A DNA stretch of 21,592 nt from Diatrype stigma (taxonomy: Eukaryota; Ascomycota; Sordariomycetes; Xylariales; Diatrypaceae): the NCBI GenBank assembly GCA_022225965.2, contig JAKJXP020000206.1:1-21592 (forward strand), written 5' to 3'. Each line of letters begins with the position of its first letter. The first letter of the stretch is position 1. Made by a program: the position numbers and the translations under genes. Positions 10,237 to 19,359 of this stretch are shown here, in pieces. The notes beneath the pieces are model-generated. The model was not told the origin of the DNA and ran no database searches. It worked only from the letters and a program-made list of their open reading frames with translations.

Positions 10237-10562
10237 ATTTTTTAACTTTTTATTCGATACTTAACGTAATAATTAATACGAATAAAATTAACCGTAACTT
10301 CCGAAATAAAACGGTTATAACGGACGATATAAAAGAAGATTTTTAGCGTTAAATCGCCGCCGAATCGGGCGAAAAATAACGCACGAACGACGAAAACGAA
10401 AAAGCGATACCCGTTACCTTACAAAACGAAAAAAAACCGCTGGCAACCGTTTAGCGTTAAAACGACAAAGGAAATCCGATACGCAAAAATTCCCTAAATT
10501 ACGGAAACTCCGAAAGCATTTCCGTACGCGCGGTCGGCGACCAGTCGTCGCCGGATCGCATT
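10237..10562 (+). other. Leader between 5' LTR and gag relic
   Basis: This stretch starts ATTTTTTAACTTTTTATTCG. No match to a common tRNA 3' end is evident. CpG-rich patches (CGCGCGGTCGGCGACCAGTCG near 10527) suggest the original was G+C-rich. It may contain the gag start if translation began before the ATG at 10563. Confidence 0.4.
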
Positions 10563-11545
10563 ATGGACGACCCTATTTCCGTTACGAATTAAAAGATTGC
10601 CCGATTATTAATCGAATTAAAGGCAGAGCGTATTTAAAACGAAAAAAAACGGAACCTATGTACCGAATAAATCGCGAAAAACAAAATGAAACGAAAAAAA
10701 TTAATCGCCTTCGTTATTACATAATATACAAATAAAACCCTACGAAACGATAAATTTCCGAAATACCTAAGCCGAATATTTAACGAACGGTTTATAATGC
10801 AAGAAAGAAAAAATTTATTTTCATTACCGAAACCAACGTTATTAAAAAATTAAGGCAAATTAAAGCAATATATATATATTAAATTACGAACCGCATAAAA
10901 AACGACCTTTAAATTAAATAACGATCGTATTGCAATAACATGGAAAAAAGCATTATTAAAACGGCATTCGAGGATTTATAATTCTTTATTAAAAAGGGAC
11001 ATATAAATCCTAAATATGTAATACGTACGTTTCGAAATACGTTCGAAAACCTACGTTAAGGCGACGAATCGCCGATAGAATTCTTTATTACATAACGAAT
11101 TTATTAAGTTAATATAAAAAGGCCGGAATTAAATTTTTAATAAAAAAATCCGCATTTAACGCATTATTTTTATTACCGTTTGCAATTTGTATTAAAAACG
11201 AAAATGCTAAAATAAAAGATTATATTAAAGCAGCCCTTTATCGTAATAACGGATATTAATCGAATCCAATAAGCTTAATACGAAAACTAAATTTTAAAAA
11301 CAAAGCAACGTAAAAATAAACGGCCGTATAATAGCGCTTTTTTAAAGCCTAAAAAAACAAAATGCTTAACGCTAAAACGCTTAACGCTTAAAAAAAACGA
11401 AACAAAAGCGACTAATAAGGAAACTCCAAATACCAAATAAATTCCGACCGTAACAAATCGATCCGATAATAAAAACAAAAAGAACCATTAATAACGTATT
11501 GGAATTGCAAAAAAAAAAGCATCGAATTATCGCTTATAGGAAAAA
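10563..11545 (+). pseudogene. Decayed gag (capsid/nucleocapsid) relic
   Basis: Gag would form the cytoplasmic particle and bind the element RNA. A frame opens at ATG 10563 (MDDPISVTN, then ARLLIELKAERI). Further on, frame 2 reads a capsid-like stretch with FFIKKGHINPKYVIRTFRN, then TFENLR, stop, GDESPIEFF (about 10950-11080). Near 11497-11537 a remnant of a CCHC zinc knuckle can be made out: TAT (from TGT), TGG AAT TGC, an A-run, CAT, and TAT (from TGT), with a one-base shift inside the A-run, so the first and last Cys would now read Tyr. Several frame changes and TAA stops are present. Assignment rests on position and these weak motifs. Confidence 0.55.
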
Positions 11546-12349
11546 AAAGCGTTTAAAATTTCCATTCCGACCAAAGGGCGAAAAGACGCCGCCGGACGTA
11601 CTTAAAATTACCTTTTCCGCAGCCGTTTAAAACCTTATTTAATACGACGACTCCAATATTAATTCGGAATCGGAAAATGGCCTATCGAAATAAGCGCTTA
11701 CGTATAATTTATTTCGGCAAAACTTTTACATACGGTCGGCATAGGCCCGTCGTTTTAAAAAGCCGCGACCGTATTTTTAAAAGAAAGCGCGACGCTTGTT
11801 ACGATAAGGATTAATCTAAATATAAGGGCCCAAATTAATATAATAAGCCGGCGTTTCGCCAGAAAAAAAAAGCTTCGACCGGTCGCCGTTATATAGCCGA
11901 AGCTATTAAGAACCAATAGCGCCTTTATTAAATATTACGGAATATACGAATTCGATATAAAAATAACAAACGTAATAAAAAAAAAACGAAAATTTTATTA
12001 ATTATTTTTTACGATCCGTCGTAACTATAAAACGCTTAATCTCTTTTTGTTCCGTTTTAATATAAAACGATTAAGAATGATACTAAAAACGGCCACCTAT
12101 CGATGGACGTTCGGCGGTTTAAAAGAAATCGACGGCGAAGAATTAACCGAATTTATTCTTATAAATAAGCCGGTTTACTAAATAAATTTAATCGGATTCG
12201 AAAACGATTAAGATATTTTTGAATTCGATAAAGATAACGCCGAAAAAACGATCGTATTATTAAATTGCCTAAAGAATTTCGAGAATATATATTTCGAAAA
12301 AAAAAACGAAAGCCTATTTAATTTTAAAACAAACAAAGTACGTTATTAA
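11546..12349 (+). pseudogene. Pol N-terminal relic, protease region expected
   Basis: In Ty3/Gypsy the aspartic protease lies between gag and reverse transcriptase. Here I cannot point to a DSG or DTG active site, so protease is inferred from position only. One part is readable: frame 2 from about 12080 to 12345 is open for nearly 90 codons with two TAA stops (includes YRWTFGGLKEIDGEELTEF), which matches the protease-RT connecting region by position. The active site may have been around 11990-12020, but the sequence there does not allow a call. Confidence 0.4.
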
Positions 12350-13060
12350 CTTTATACCAAAATAATTATTTCTTATTACGGGTCCGATTTACCTTACGTC
12401 GAAGCCTTAACGGAAAAAATTCGAAGCGTATTTAGAAGAATATTTAACAATAGGACGCATTTAAGAATTTAAGTCCGAAATTATAGTCCCGATGTTATTC
12501 GTTTTAAAAAAAAAGGGCGCGCTTTTTTTATACGTAAATTATAAGGCGTTAAATAAAGTAACGGTTAAAAACCATTACCTTTTGTTTTTAATTTCGAAGA
12601 TTATGGGCCGATTAAATTCCGTTAACGTCTTTATTAAGCTTAATTTAAAAAACGCCTATTATAAGATCCGTATTAAAAAGAATAACGAATGGAAAACCGT
12701 TTTTTATATGCGTTACGGGCAGTTTAAATATACTATTATGCCGTTTAAATTAATAAATGTTTCGGTTATTTTTTAAGTCTATATATATAAGGCTTTGGCC
12801 GGATTAATGGATAAAATTTACGTAATGTATTTAAATAATATTATTATTTTTTCGGAAAATAAAAAGAAACATGCGATATATTTCCGATTAATTTACGAAC
12901 GCTTGCGAAAATATCAGTTATTCGCAAAGCTATTTAAGTACGAATTTTTCCAAAAGGAGATTTCGTTTTTAGGGTTTATTATAAATACCGACGGAATTAA
13001 GATAAATTCGAACAAAATCGCCGTTATATAATAATAGCCGTACCTTAAGTCGGTTCGAAA
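12350..13060 (+). pseudogene. Reverse transcriptase domain, inactivated
   Basis: RT copies element RNA into DNA. In frame 3 the palm and fingers are plain: GPIY at about 12388, LEEYL, VPMLFVLKKKG, VNYKALNKVTVKNHY, FIKLNLKNAYYKIRI, NEWKTVFYMRYGQF, YTIMPFKLINVSVIF, then MYLNNIIIFSEN, RLRKYQLFAKLFKYEF, EISFLGFIINTDGIKI. The three catalytic aspartates are all asparagine: motif A at 12642-12644 and the YLDD pair at 12834-12839 (now YLNN). A TAA at 12774 stands where the family has Gln (SVIF-stop-VY), and three adjacent stops follow at 13029-13037. RNase H follows in the same frame. Family assignment is near certain. Confidence 0.95.
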
Positions 13061-13660
13061 TATTTAGGTATTTATAGGATTTATTAATTTTTATAAAAAG
13101 TTTATATTTGATTATTCCAAAATTATCGCGCCGATTATAGCGCTTTTAAAAAAAAGGGCGCGGCAGTAAATTTTTTAATAATTAAACGAAGCGAAAACGG
13201 TTTTTATAAAATTACAGGGCGCCTTTTAATTAGCAATTATGTTCCGATATTAAGACCATACCAAGAAAATAAAAATAAAAACAAATGCATTCTTAAAAGC
13301 GATTTCCGGAAATTTGTTTTAATTGCATAACAATAAATAAAAATCCGTTATTTTTTAATCGCAAAAGTTTATAAATACCGAAACGCAATAAAAAACGGAT
13401 TAATAGAAACTTTTAATTATAATCGAAAATTTAAAACATTGGCGCTATTTTTTAAAAAAAACCGAATAAAAGTTTTCCGTATTTATAAATTATAAAGCTT
13501 TACGAAAAGTTATCGACGTTCCGACGAAAGACTTCCGAAATAGGTTGGTCCGTTAAATATATAAATTATTTCAATTCGATTTTAATTTATAATATAAACC
13601 GGAAATTACGAACCTAACTAATGGATTTAATCGGCGACCGGATTACATATTTAAACCGAT
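13061..13660 (+). pseudogene. RNase H domain and tether, inactivated
   Basis: This continues in frame 3 from RT: FIGFINFYKKFIFDYSKIIA, then TNAFLKAISGNLF (family TDAS...), LKHWRYFL, INYKALRKV, and the tether ending YKPEITNLTNGFNRRPDY. RNase H removes the RNA strand of the hybrid. Its acidic active site is gone: Asp to Asn at 13284-13286, Glu to Lys at 13407-13409, Asp to Asn at 13488-13490. Paired Trp codons have become TAA and TAG at 13401-13406. Changes match G-to-A transitions throughout. Confidence 0.9.
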
Positions 13661-14229
13661 TTATTTCGGCGACGTATTATTTACCTTAACGAAAAAGCTT
13701 CATTTTACGGAAAAGCTATTAATTAAGGTAAAATAAATATTAGCGAATTGAAATTATAGCCATTTTAATTATTCCAAAATTAAATAAATATTTCGGGCAA
13801 TACAAAATTCGTTAACCGCAAAATTTCCGGCCGAATATCGAATAACTGCCGCTTAAATAATAACCGTAAAAGCGAAAATCGAAAAAAATCCTTATTTAAT
13901 ATTATAATAAAAATAGGCCTTAAATAATTAACGAATACCGGAAAAATCTTATTACGTAGCCGTTTTAACGCATACCGTAAAGAAAATACAAAAGGCCGGT
14001 AAAAACAAAATTCTTAAGCATTTAAGCTCCGAAAAATCGAAATCCGAAAACGACTACGTAAATGTCGAAATATTATCGCAAAACGTTTCTTTTCCGTTAA
14101 CGGAAGCCTTAACGAAAAAAAAAGGCGTTTGGATATTAAAGGCGTTTCGACGATTTTACGAATAAATTAAAAAGCTGCAAAAAAAAACCTAAACTTATAA
14201 ATCTTAACGAAAATCGCTCGCTAACGACT
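13661..14229 (+). pseudogene. Connection between RNase H and integrase
   Basis: Frame 3 remains readable with scattered stops (ILKHLSSEKSKSENDYVNVE, LTEALTKKKGVWILKAF). This linker is poorly conserved in the family. The reading then passes from frame 3 to frame 2 somewhere between about 14100 and 14280, so at least one indel exists here. Confidence 0.7.
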
Positions 14230-15240
14230 TAATACCTAAAGCGGTTACCGTATAAATAAATACGACGTCCTTTTTTTTAAGAATAGGCTAATAATTCCGA
14301 CGCAATTTGCTTTATAATAACAATTAATATATTAATATTATAACGATTCGAAAATAGGTTATATAAAAAACCAGCGAATTATAAAGTTCCTAAAGCGAAA
14401 GTTCCATTAAGAAAATATAACAATCGATATTTAAATATACGTTAAGTCGTATCCGACGTATTAAAGAACCATAAAGCCCAGGCATAAGCCGTACGGAACG
14501 TTATAATTTTTGCCGTTACCGAATTAGCCGTTTTAAAAAATTAACATGGATTTTATTACGGGCCTTTTAATAAGCCTAAGGAATAATGGAATTAATTATA
14601 ATGTTATTTTAATTATTATAAACCGATTTACGAAAATGGCATTATTTATATTTACGTTAAAGACGTTTACGGCCGTCGAATTGGCGAAAATTTTATACCG
14701 AAAAATAAAATGCCGATTCGGGTTATTCGAAAATATCGTTAACGATAAGAACAAATTATTAATTAATAAGTTTTAAAAGGAATTTTGCGACGCGCAGGAA
14801 ATTAAGCGCCGATTATTAACGGCGTATTATCCATAAACGGACGGCCAAATAAAACGCATAAACTAAAGCTTAAAAAGGTATTTCCGAAAATACTGCGACG
14901 CAAAGCAAAATAATTGGGCCAAAATTTTTTACGAAACCGAATTTAACCATAATAATTACCGCAATGCATTTACGGAATATTTATCGTTTAAAGCATTATA
15001 TAGCTATTATTTCCGTATAATAAAATAAATACTTAAGCGATTATAACTTTAAATATAAAAAATAAAAAAACGTTTAAATAAAACGAAAGAAATCCGGCGA
15101 CGAATACGCGCTTATTAGGAAAAAGCGACGGCAATTCAAAAAAAACATTACAATAAGCATTATATACTTATGGAATTTAAAAAGGATTAAACGGTAACGT
15201 TATTTATAAAAAACTTTAAATTTAAAAAAAAAACAAAGCT
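14230..15240 (+). pseudogene. Integrase, zinc-binding and DDE core domains, inactivated
   Basis: Integrase inserts the cDNA. In frame 2 the N-terminal zinc domain reads YYNDSKIGY (14336-14362) and KRKFH, then YVKSYPTY (14438-14461): both His and both Cys positions of the HHCC finger are now Tyr, through CAT-to-TAT and TGT-to-TAT. The core starts INMDFITGL (ATG at 14546). Catalytic residues are Asn (Asp lost, 14621-14623), Asp retained (14744-14746), then exactly 35 residues to Lys (Glu lost, 14852-14854, in TDGQIKRIN), a clean D,D(35)E layout. A TAA stop at 14849-minus region replaces Gln in YYP-stop-TDGQ. The core ends near 15060. Confidence 0.94.
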
Positions 15241-15600
15241 AATACCGACGTATATTCGAATACGGATCGTCGAACGAATAAAAACATAGGCGTATCGAAT
15301 AAAGCTATTCGCAAAATATTAACGCATTTACGACGTATTTTCCGTATTTTTTTTAAAACCGTAATACGATTGCCGTAAAAGTTTCGAATAATTGGCATTA
15401 CCAAATCTCGAAAATAAATAAAAAGAATAAATAATAAAGAATATCGTTCGTTATTATAATAACCAAAAACCGAAAAAATTCTTTATTAAATAAAAAAAAT
15501 AACCTATTAAATATAATACTTAAAAGCTAGGAAAATACCTTATTAATGCTTAATAAATATTAACGCATTACGAAAAAAAAAATACGTAAAACATATAAAA
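15241..15600 (+). pseudogene. Integrase C-terminal domain with chromodomain
   Basis: Still in frame 2, the integrase C-terminal fold reads YIRIRIVERIKT, AYRIKLFAKY, RIYDVFSVFFLKP (about 15245-15362). After a short linker a chromodomain follows at about 15422-15574: KE-stop-IIKNIVRYYN, PKKFFIK-stop-KK-stop-PIKYNT-stop, GKYLINA, ILTHY. The stops at 15428, 15491, 15500 and 15521 are TAA where this domain family normally has Trp (EW, KW, GWP, NTW), as expected from TGG to TAA. Chromodomains of this clade target integration to H3K9-methylated chromatin; that role is family knowledge, not visible here. Confidence 0.88.
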
Positions 15601-15634
15601 AATAAAACAACAAATAAAAATAACTAATTAATTC

Positions 15635-16006
15635 GGCTTTAAGCATTTTAGCGATTCCGATTCGTTATAAATCGAATAAAATCCGTTTAAATATTCATAA
15701 AACATAAAGCCTTAAGCATTTTAGCGGCTTAAATTTATTACAAATCGAATAAAATCCGTTTAAATATTTATAAAACATAAAGCCTTAAATACTTTAACGG
15801 CTTAAATTTATCGTAAATCAAATAAAACCCGTTTAAATATTTACAAAATAAAAAAAGCCTTAAGCATTTTAACGGCTTAAATCTATTACAAATCGAGCGA
15901 AATCCGTTTAAATATCCATAAAATAAAAAAAGCCTTAAATACTTTAACGGCTTAAATCCGTCGCAAATCGGTCGGAAACCGTTTAAATATCCGTAAAATA
16001 ACTGCA
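15635..16006 (+). repeat. Five tandem 73-75-bp units in the element's 3' part
   Basis: Units begin with GC(C)TTAA at 15636, 15709, 15782, 15857 and 15932, so the period is 73, 73, 75, 75 bp. Each holds TTTA(A/G)CGGCTTAAAT, a (T/C)AAATCG block, CCGTTTAAATAT and an A-rich tail. The array begins about 60 bp past the chromodomain and so lies in the 3' non-coding part. The 79-codon minus-strand frame through it, with a 25-residue period, is a by-product of the 75-bp units. Confidence 0.93.
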
Positions 16007-16245
16007 AAACATAAATTTCCTATCTTATCGAGCCTTTTAGCAACGATGCGTAAATATAAAGAAAAAACATAAAAAAAAAAAACGAAAACGAAAATAAAAC
16101 GCCCCTTATAAAAAAAAAGGCCCAAACGACATTCGAACGACAAATAAACGTTAATTAAAAATTAACCGCAATAAAAATTAAACCCATTATTTCCGAATTT
16201 AAAATTCGATGCTTTATTAATAAGCCATATAAAAAAAATAAGATT
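16007..16245 (+). other. Spacer after the tandem array
   Basis: This is A-rich mutated sequence with no readable frame. The last tandem unit decays into ACTGCAAAACATAAATTTCC at its start. Confidence 0.4.
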
Positions 16246-16578
16246 AATACTTATTCGAAATCGACCTTTATATTTTTAATTTCCGTCGGCGCACCGTCGG
16301 AATCGATTTATGCGTTATCGTTATCCTAATTAACGACGAATACGGAATTAACGGCAAACGCGAAATCGGCGGCAAGCGAAAGGTTAACGATAAACAAAGG
16401 ACTAACGAAAGGCGAAAAACTAGCGACCGGCAAAAAAACAACTAACGGCCGCAAGACCGAAATTAACGTAACCGGAAGGCCAAAACGAAAACGACGGACC
16501 GAAATTAAGGCACCGAATCGGCAACCGGACGTTGCAAAAACGGAACGAAAACGGCTATTCCGAACTATAAAGTCGTAA
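16246..16578 (+). pseudogene. Open frame of unknown function in the 3' part of the retrotransposon
   Basis: Frame 1 is open from about 16246 to the TAA at 16576, about 110 codons, with a single internal TAA near 16327. The product is rich in Thr, Ala, Lys, Glu and Asn and hydrophilic (SAASERLTINKGLTKGEKL, then TEINVTGRPKRKRRTEIKAP). There is no ATG near the start, and the sequence is G+C-richer than its surroundings. It resembles a disordered linker of a protein whose start and end have decayed. It may be part of an additional ORF, or captured sequence. An 86-codon frame on the opposite strand is probably the shadow of this one, but strand is not certain. Confidence 0.35.
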
Positions 16579-17854
16579 AAGGCCATTTTATTAACGGTTA
16601 TAATAATAATAACTAAGTCGCTTTAAATAAAACGGCATATTATCTTATACTTTTTCCGAATCCAAAACGTTAATTTTATGCCAACCAAAAAGCAATAACG
16701 TTATATACGGTTTTTAATTTATTATAACGCCGTTTATAATTTAATATAAACCATTTAACGACGGTTATACGATAATTGGATCGTTTTTAATCGATAACGG
16801 GTAATATCGGAATTTATAAATATTTCTGCGTCTTAATTTAATTAATACTTAAATTATAACGCTATTAATCGACGCATAAACTGGATTTTGACGGCAATAA
16901 TTGCCGCCCGTTTTTTTTAAAAACGCCGAAAACGATGCGTTTTTTTTTTTAAATACGTAATTCAAAAAGCGAAATATATAGCTTTTAATAAAACCATATA
17001 ACGATTTATTTTACGAATTGCCTTTCGGCCGGCGTATAAACGAAACGTAACCGTCGACGTAACCAAAAATATTTCCGATTCGAAATCGGTATTTTCGGCA
17101 AACTTCAGGATAACCTAAGCCATTTTTTAAAAAGCGATCGGCATTTAAGCGTTAATTAATAAATAATCGAATAAATAAAAAATTAATATTTACCGTTAAG
17201 CACTTTTTGCGGTTTTACCGGCAATAAATATAAATTAAACCGTTATTAATAATAAACGACGCTATATAACGAATTCGGACATTTAAATAAAAAAGTTTCA
17301 TATAATGGCAATACGATTCGCCAAATTCGTGCCGATTAAATTACGCATCGCCGTTATCGACAAATGCGCAATTGCTTTTCTAATCGGAGAAATTATCGAA
17401 TAGCTATAAATTTAGAACTTCTTTATAAAACGACATTTCGGCGGTAAATAAAAAACGACGAAACGGCAATTAAATAAAAACAAACGAATAACAAAAAACG
17501 AAAAAAACGACGACGAAAATAAGGGCGTAATAATAAACGAAATAAAAAATTAAGCAACAAAAAAATAATAATAATGCTATAATTATTATTATATTAAAAT
17601 TTAATAAAAAAAACCGCGCAAATAAAAAGAAACTATAAACTTATTAAAAATAAATTACCAAATAACCAGCGAATAAATACTTATTAAAATACGAATATCC
17701 GGCAATTTTAAAGATAACCTATTATCGGAACGATATGCGCGTATTATTAAAACGGCAATTAAACGCTATTAAATCCTAAAAATTACCGGCCTATAAGCTT
17801 AAATTAAAGGTAAGCATTTAAAACGAACAAATAAGCTATTAAGAACCAATAATC
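16579..17854 (+). other. Unexplained 3' internal region of the retrotransposon
   Basis: These 1.3 kb lie between the open frame at 16246-16578 and the polypurine tract. Frames on both strands have several readable stretches of 30-50 codons (for example from the ATG at 17304: MAIRFAKFVPIKLRIAVIDK) but I recognise nothing. Paired blocks such as CGGCAATAATTGCCG near 16892 (a short palindrome) occur. Chromoviruses normally have little sequence here. Confidence 0.5.
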
Positions 17855-17868
17855 GAAAAAGAAAGAAG
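17855..17868 (+). promoter_or_regulatory. Polypurine tract candidate
   Basis: GAAAAAGAAAGAAG, all purines, ends three bases before the 3' LTR. This is where plus-strand DNA synthesis primes in LTR retrotransposons. Position and composition both fit. Confidence 0.75.
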
Positions 17869-17871
17869 CAA

Positions 17872-18083
17872 TATAAAAGTATGGCTTTCGTTTAGGGGAC
17901 TTATTACATAAGCGGCACGTAATCGGCGACCAAACGCCGCATTAAGGGCTAAGGCCCATAAGAAGAATTTTATATACTTTTAAGAATTATAATTAAAAGT
18001 AATCTTATATATTTTTTTCTTAAAATAACTTCGTTTATATTTAGCCATTACGTTATTAACTCTTAGCCATTTATATTTTTATA
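17872..18083 (+). repeat. 3' LTR, 212 bp
   Basis: This is the partner of 10025-10236 at a constant offset of 7847, with no indel. It starts TATAAAAGTATGG and ends TTTATA. Relative to the 5' copy some sites have mutated here (CG to CA or TA) and others there, so both LTRs were hit independently. The TATA-like TTTATATA is at 17969-17976. Confidence 0.93.
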
Positions 18084-18088
18084 TATCT
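18084..18088. repeat. Target-site duplication TATCT, right
   Basis: TATCT directly follows the 3' LTR and equals the 5 bases before the 5' LTR. Confidence 0.88.
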
Positions 18089-18744
18089 TAAGTTATTTTA
18101 TCGTTATTAATTTATTATTTCTTTCGTATACGCATCGTAAATACGTCTTAAGTATATTACAAATTATCTTTTCGATAAATCGTTTTATTATAACGATATA
18201 TATATAAACTTTATTTTAATAAGCGTTTTTAATTATATTACGTATTTTTTATCTTTATTTATATATTTCTTTCGTTATTATTATTATTATTATTTTACTT
18301 TAATATCGTTATTTAAACTTAACGCATTTAAGTTTATATTAAAGTAATTTTAGTTTTAAATAATATTAATACTTTTTTTATTTACCGTTATTAGCATTTT
18401 TATTACGTATTTATTAAACAAACGTTATAAATATATTATTAAAATAATGTAATATTTAAAGTTTCGATTTTAAAATTAAATTTATAATCTTAATAAGTTT
18501 TAATTAAAAAGCATTACTTTTTAATAAGTCTTAATATTTCGTTAAACGCATTATTAATAAAGTTAAAAAAAGCTTTTTATTTACTTTTTTAAATTAATAA
18601 TATAATTATAAATACCTTTTTTATATTTTTAAACGAAAATGTATAAGTAATTTATGTAATAAATAAAGTACATTTATATTTTAAAAAGTTTATATATTTA
18701 AATAAAATAATCTTATGCGAAGCTTATTATATAAAGGTGGTATA
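18089..18744. other. AT-rich RIP-mutated DNA, no gene seen
   Basis: This is T-rich, then A/T-rich sequence with dense stops and a short (ATT)n run near 18277-18293. No motif was recognised. It is the right flank of the retrotransposon. Confidence 0.5.
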
Positions 18745-19141
18745 ATACGGAAATTATGTCTGGAAATTTAGGCTTAGGAAATACCTCGAGCGTTCTTGCT
18801 TGCCATTAGTTGGACCCACTCCACGCGCTTTGGGAACTGGTCGAGCCAGCTAGCTCCGTTTGGTCAGCCAATCTGTCGCATCCGCAATATAGAAGTAAGC
18901 TGGCTTAATGGCATAGGGTTATTAATTATCTCTGCAGAAAGGAAAAGAAGCAGGAGTGGTAAGCGCTGCTCTTCTCGTGCACCCAATTTGTATGGGGAAA
19001 ATGAGGGTTGTGGACCCAAGCCCGTGCGCTCCTTCAGGTCGCTGGGAACGCCACCAGCGGCTAAGCTAGCCTAAATGTGACACAATCTGACGGCACGCTT
19101 TGGATGTACTGTACATTGGACCACATCCAGACCCGTAATTG

Positions 19142-19179
19142 CGTACGATGCACCCAATTACAGCCCGTACAACCACTCA
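19142..19179. repeat. Direct repeat flanking the minisatellite, left
   Basis: CGTACGATGCACCCAAT is identical to 19322-19338, and similarity continues (T/C)ACAGCCC(G/A)T(A/G)C(A/A)(A/G)CCA to about 19179. The copies are 180 bp apart and bracket the 14-bp array. Confidence 0.85.
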
Positions 19180-19186
19180 TTACAGC

Positions 19187-19302
19187 CAGCCTACCTGCTG
19201 CCGCTGCTTCAGCCTGCTCCAGCCTACCTGCTCCAGCCTACCTGCTCCAGCCTGCCTGCTGCAGCCTGCCTGCTGCAGCCTACCTACTGCAGCCTACCTA
19301 GC
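19187..19302. repeat. 14-bp minisatellite, CAGCCTACCTGCTC type
   Basis: Six full 14-bp units are in register at 19220, 19234, 19248, 19262, 19276 and (partly) 19290. Earlier, looser units lie at 19187 and 19210. Variants are CAGCCTACCTGCTC, CAGCCTGCCTGCTG and CAGCCTACCTACTG. The strands are skewed, C and T on +. Overlapping 74- and 90-codon frames encode only Leu-Gln-Pro-Ala-Cys-Ser repeats and are not genes. Confidence 0.93.
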
Positions 19303-19321
19303 AAAGCTAAATCCACAAATC

Positions 19322-19359
19322 CGTACGATGCACCCAATCACAGCCCATGCAGCCATCAT
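19322..19359. repeat. Direct repeat flanking the minisatellite, right
   Basis: This is the second copy of the block at 19142-19179, reading CGTACGATGCACCCAATCACAGCCCATGCAGCCA. It may record a duplication that included the array, or slippage between copies. Confidence 0.85.

Larger units (their letters stand above)
10025..18083 (+). mobile_element. Complete, dead Ty3/Gypsy chromodomain retrotransposon (chromovirus)
   Basis: The element is 8059 bp, bounded by 212-bp LTRs and a TATCT duplication. Order on the + strand is 5' LTR, gag relic, RT, RNase H, integrase, chromodomain, tandem repeats, unexplained 3' part, purine tract, 3' LTR. RT and RNase H before integrase identifies Ty3/Gypsy, and the C-terminal chromodomain identifies the chromoviral clade common in fungi. 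The internal reading frames are full of stops and a few frameshifts, with RIP-type changes dominating. It is longer than many fungal chromoviruses because of about 2.3 kb after the chromodomain. I could not find a convincing tRNA primer-binding site; RIP may have erased it, or the element may self-prime as Tf1 does. Confidence 0.95.

Noticed and set aside
10237..10262. tRNA primer-binding site after the 5' LTR
   Set aside because: The sequence TAACTTTTTATTCGATAC resembles TGG followed by an acceptor end only loosely, and the distance to TTCGA is too short for a tRNA 3' end.
11287..11478. 63-codon minus-strand hydrophobic frame
   Set aside because: It is antisense to the gag relic and arises from A-rich Lys/Asn codons read backwards as Phe/Leu/Val.
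15768..16143. Two overlapping minus-strand frames (79 and 63 codons) with repeated LNGF/FKPLK motifs
   Set aside because: The repetition simply mirrors the 75-bp tandem units (25 codons each) on the opposite strand of the retrotransposon.
16326..16586. 86-codon minus-strand frame, Val/Phe/Ala/Ser-rich
   Set aside because: It is the complement of the + strand open frame at 16246-16578, which is in the retrotransposon's sense direction. It was kept only as an alternative strand in that entry.
18796..19074. 92-codon frame in the un-mutated island as a gene
   Set aside because: It has no ATG, starting only at TTG, which is not expected for a fungal gene. There is no recognisable domain or signal peptide, and the length is within chance for balanced-composition DNA.
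19187..19302. CRISPR array
   Set aside because: Units are directly adjacent 14-mers with no spacers, and the DNA is fungal in character. The 73-75-bp array at 15635 likewise has no repeat-spacer structure.
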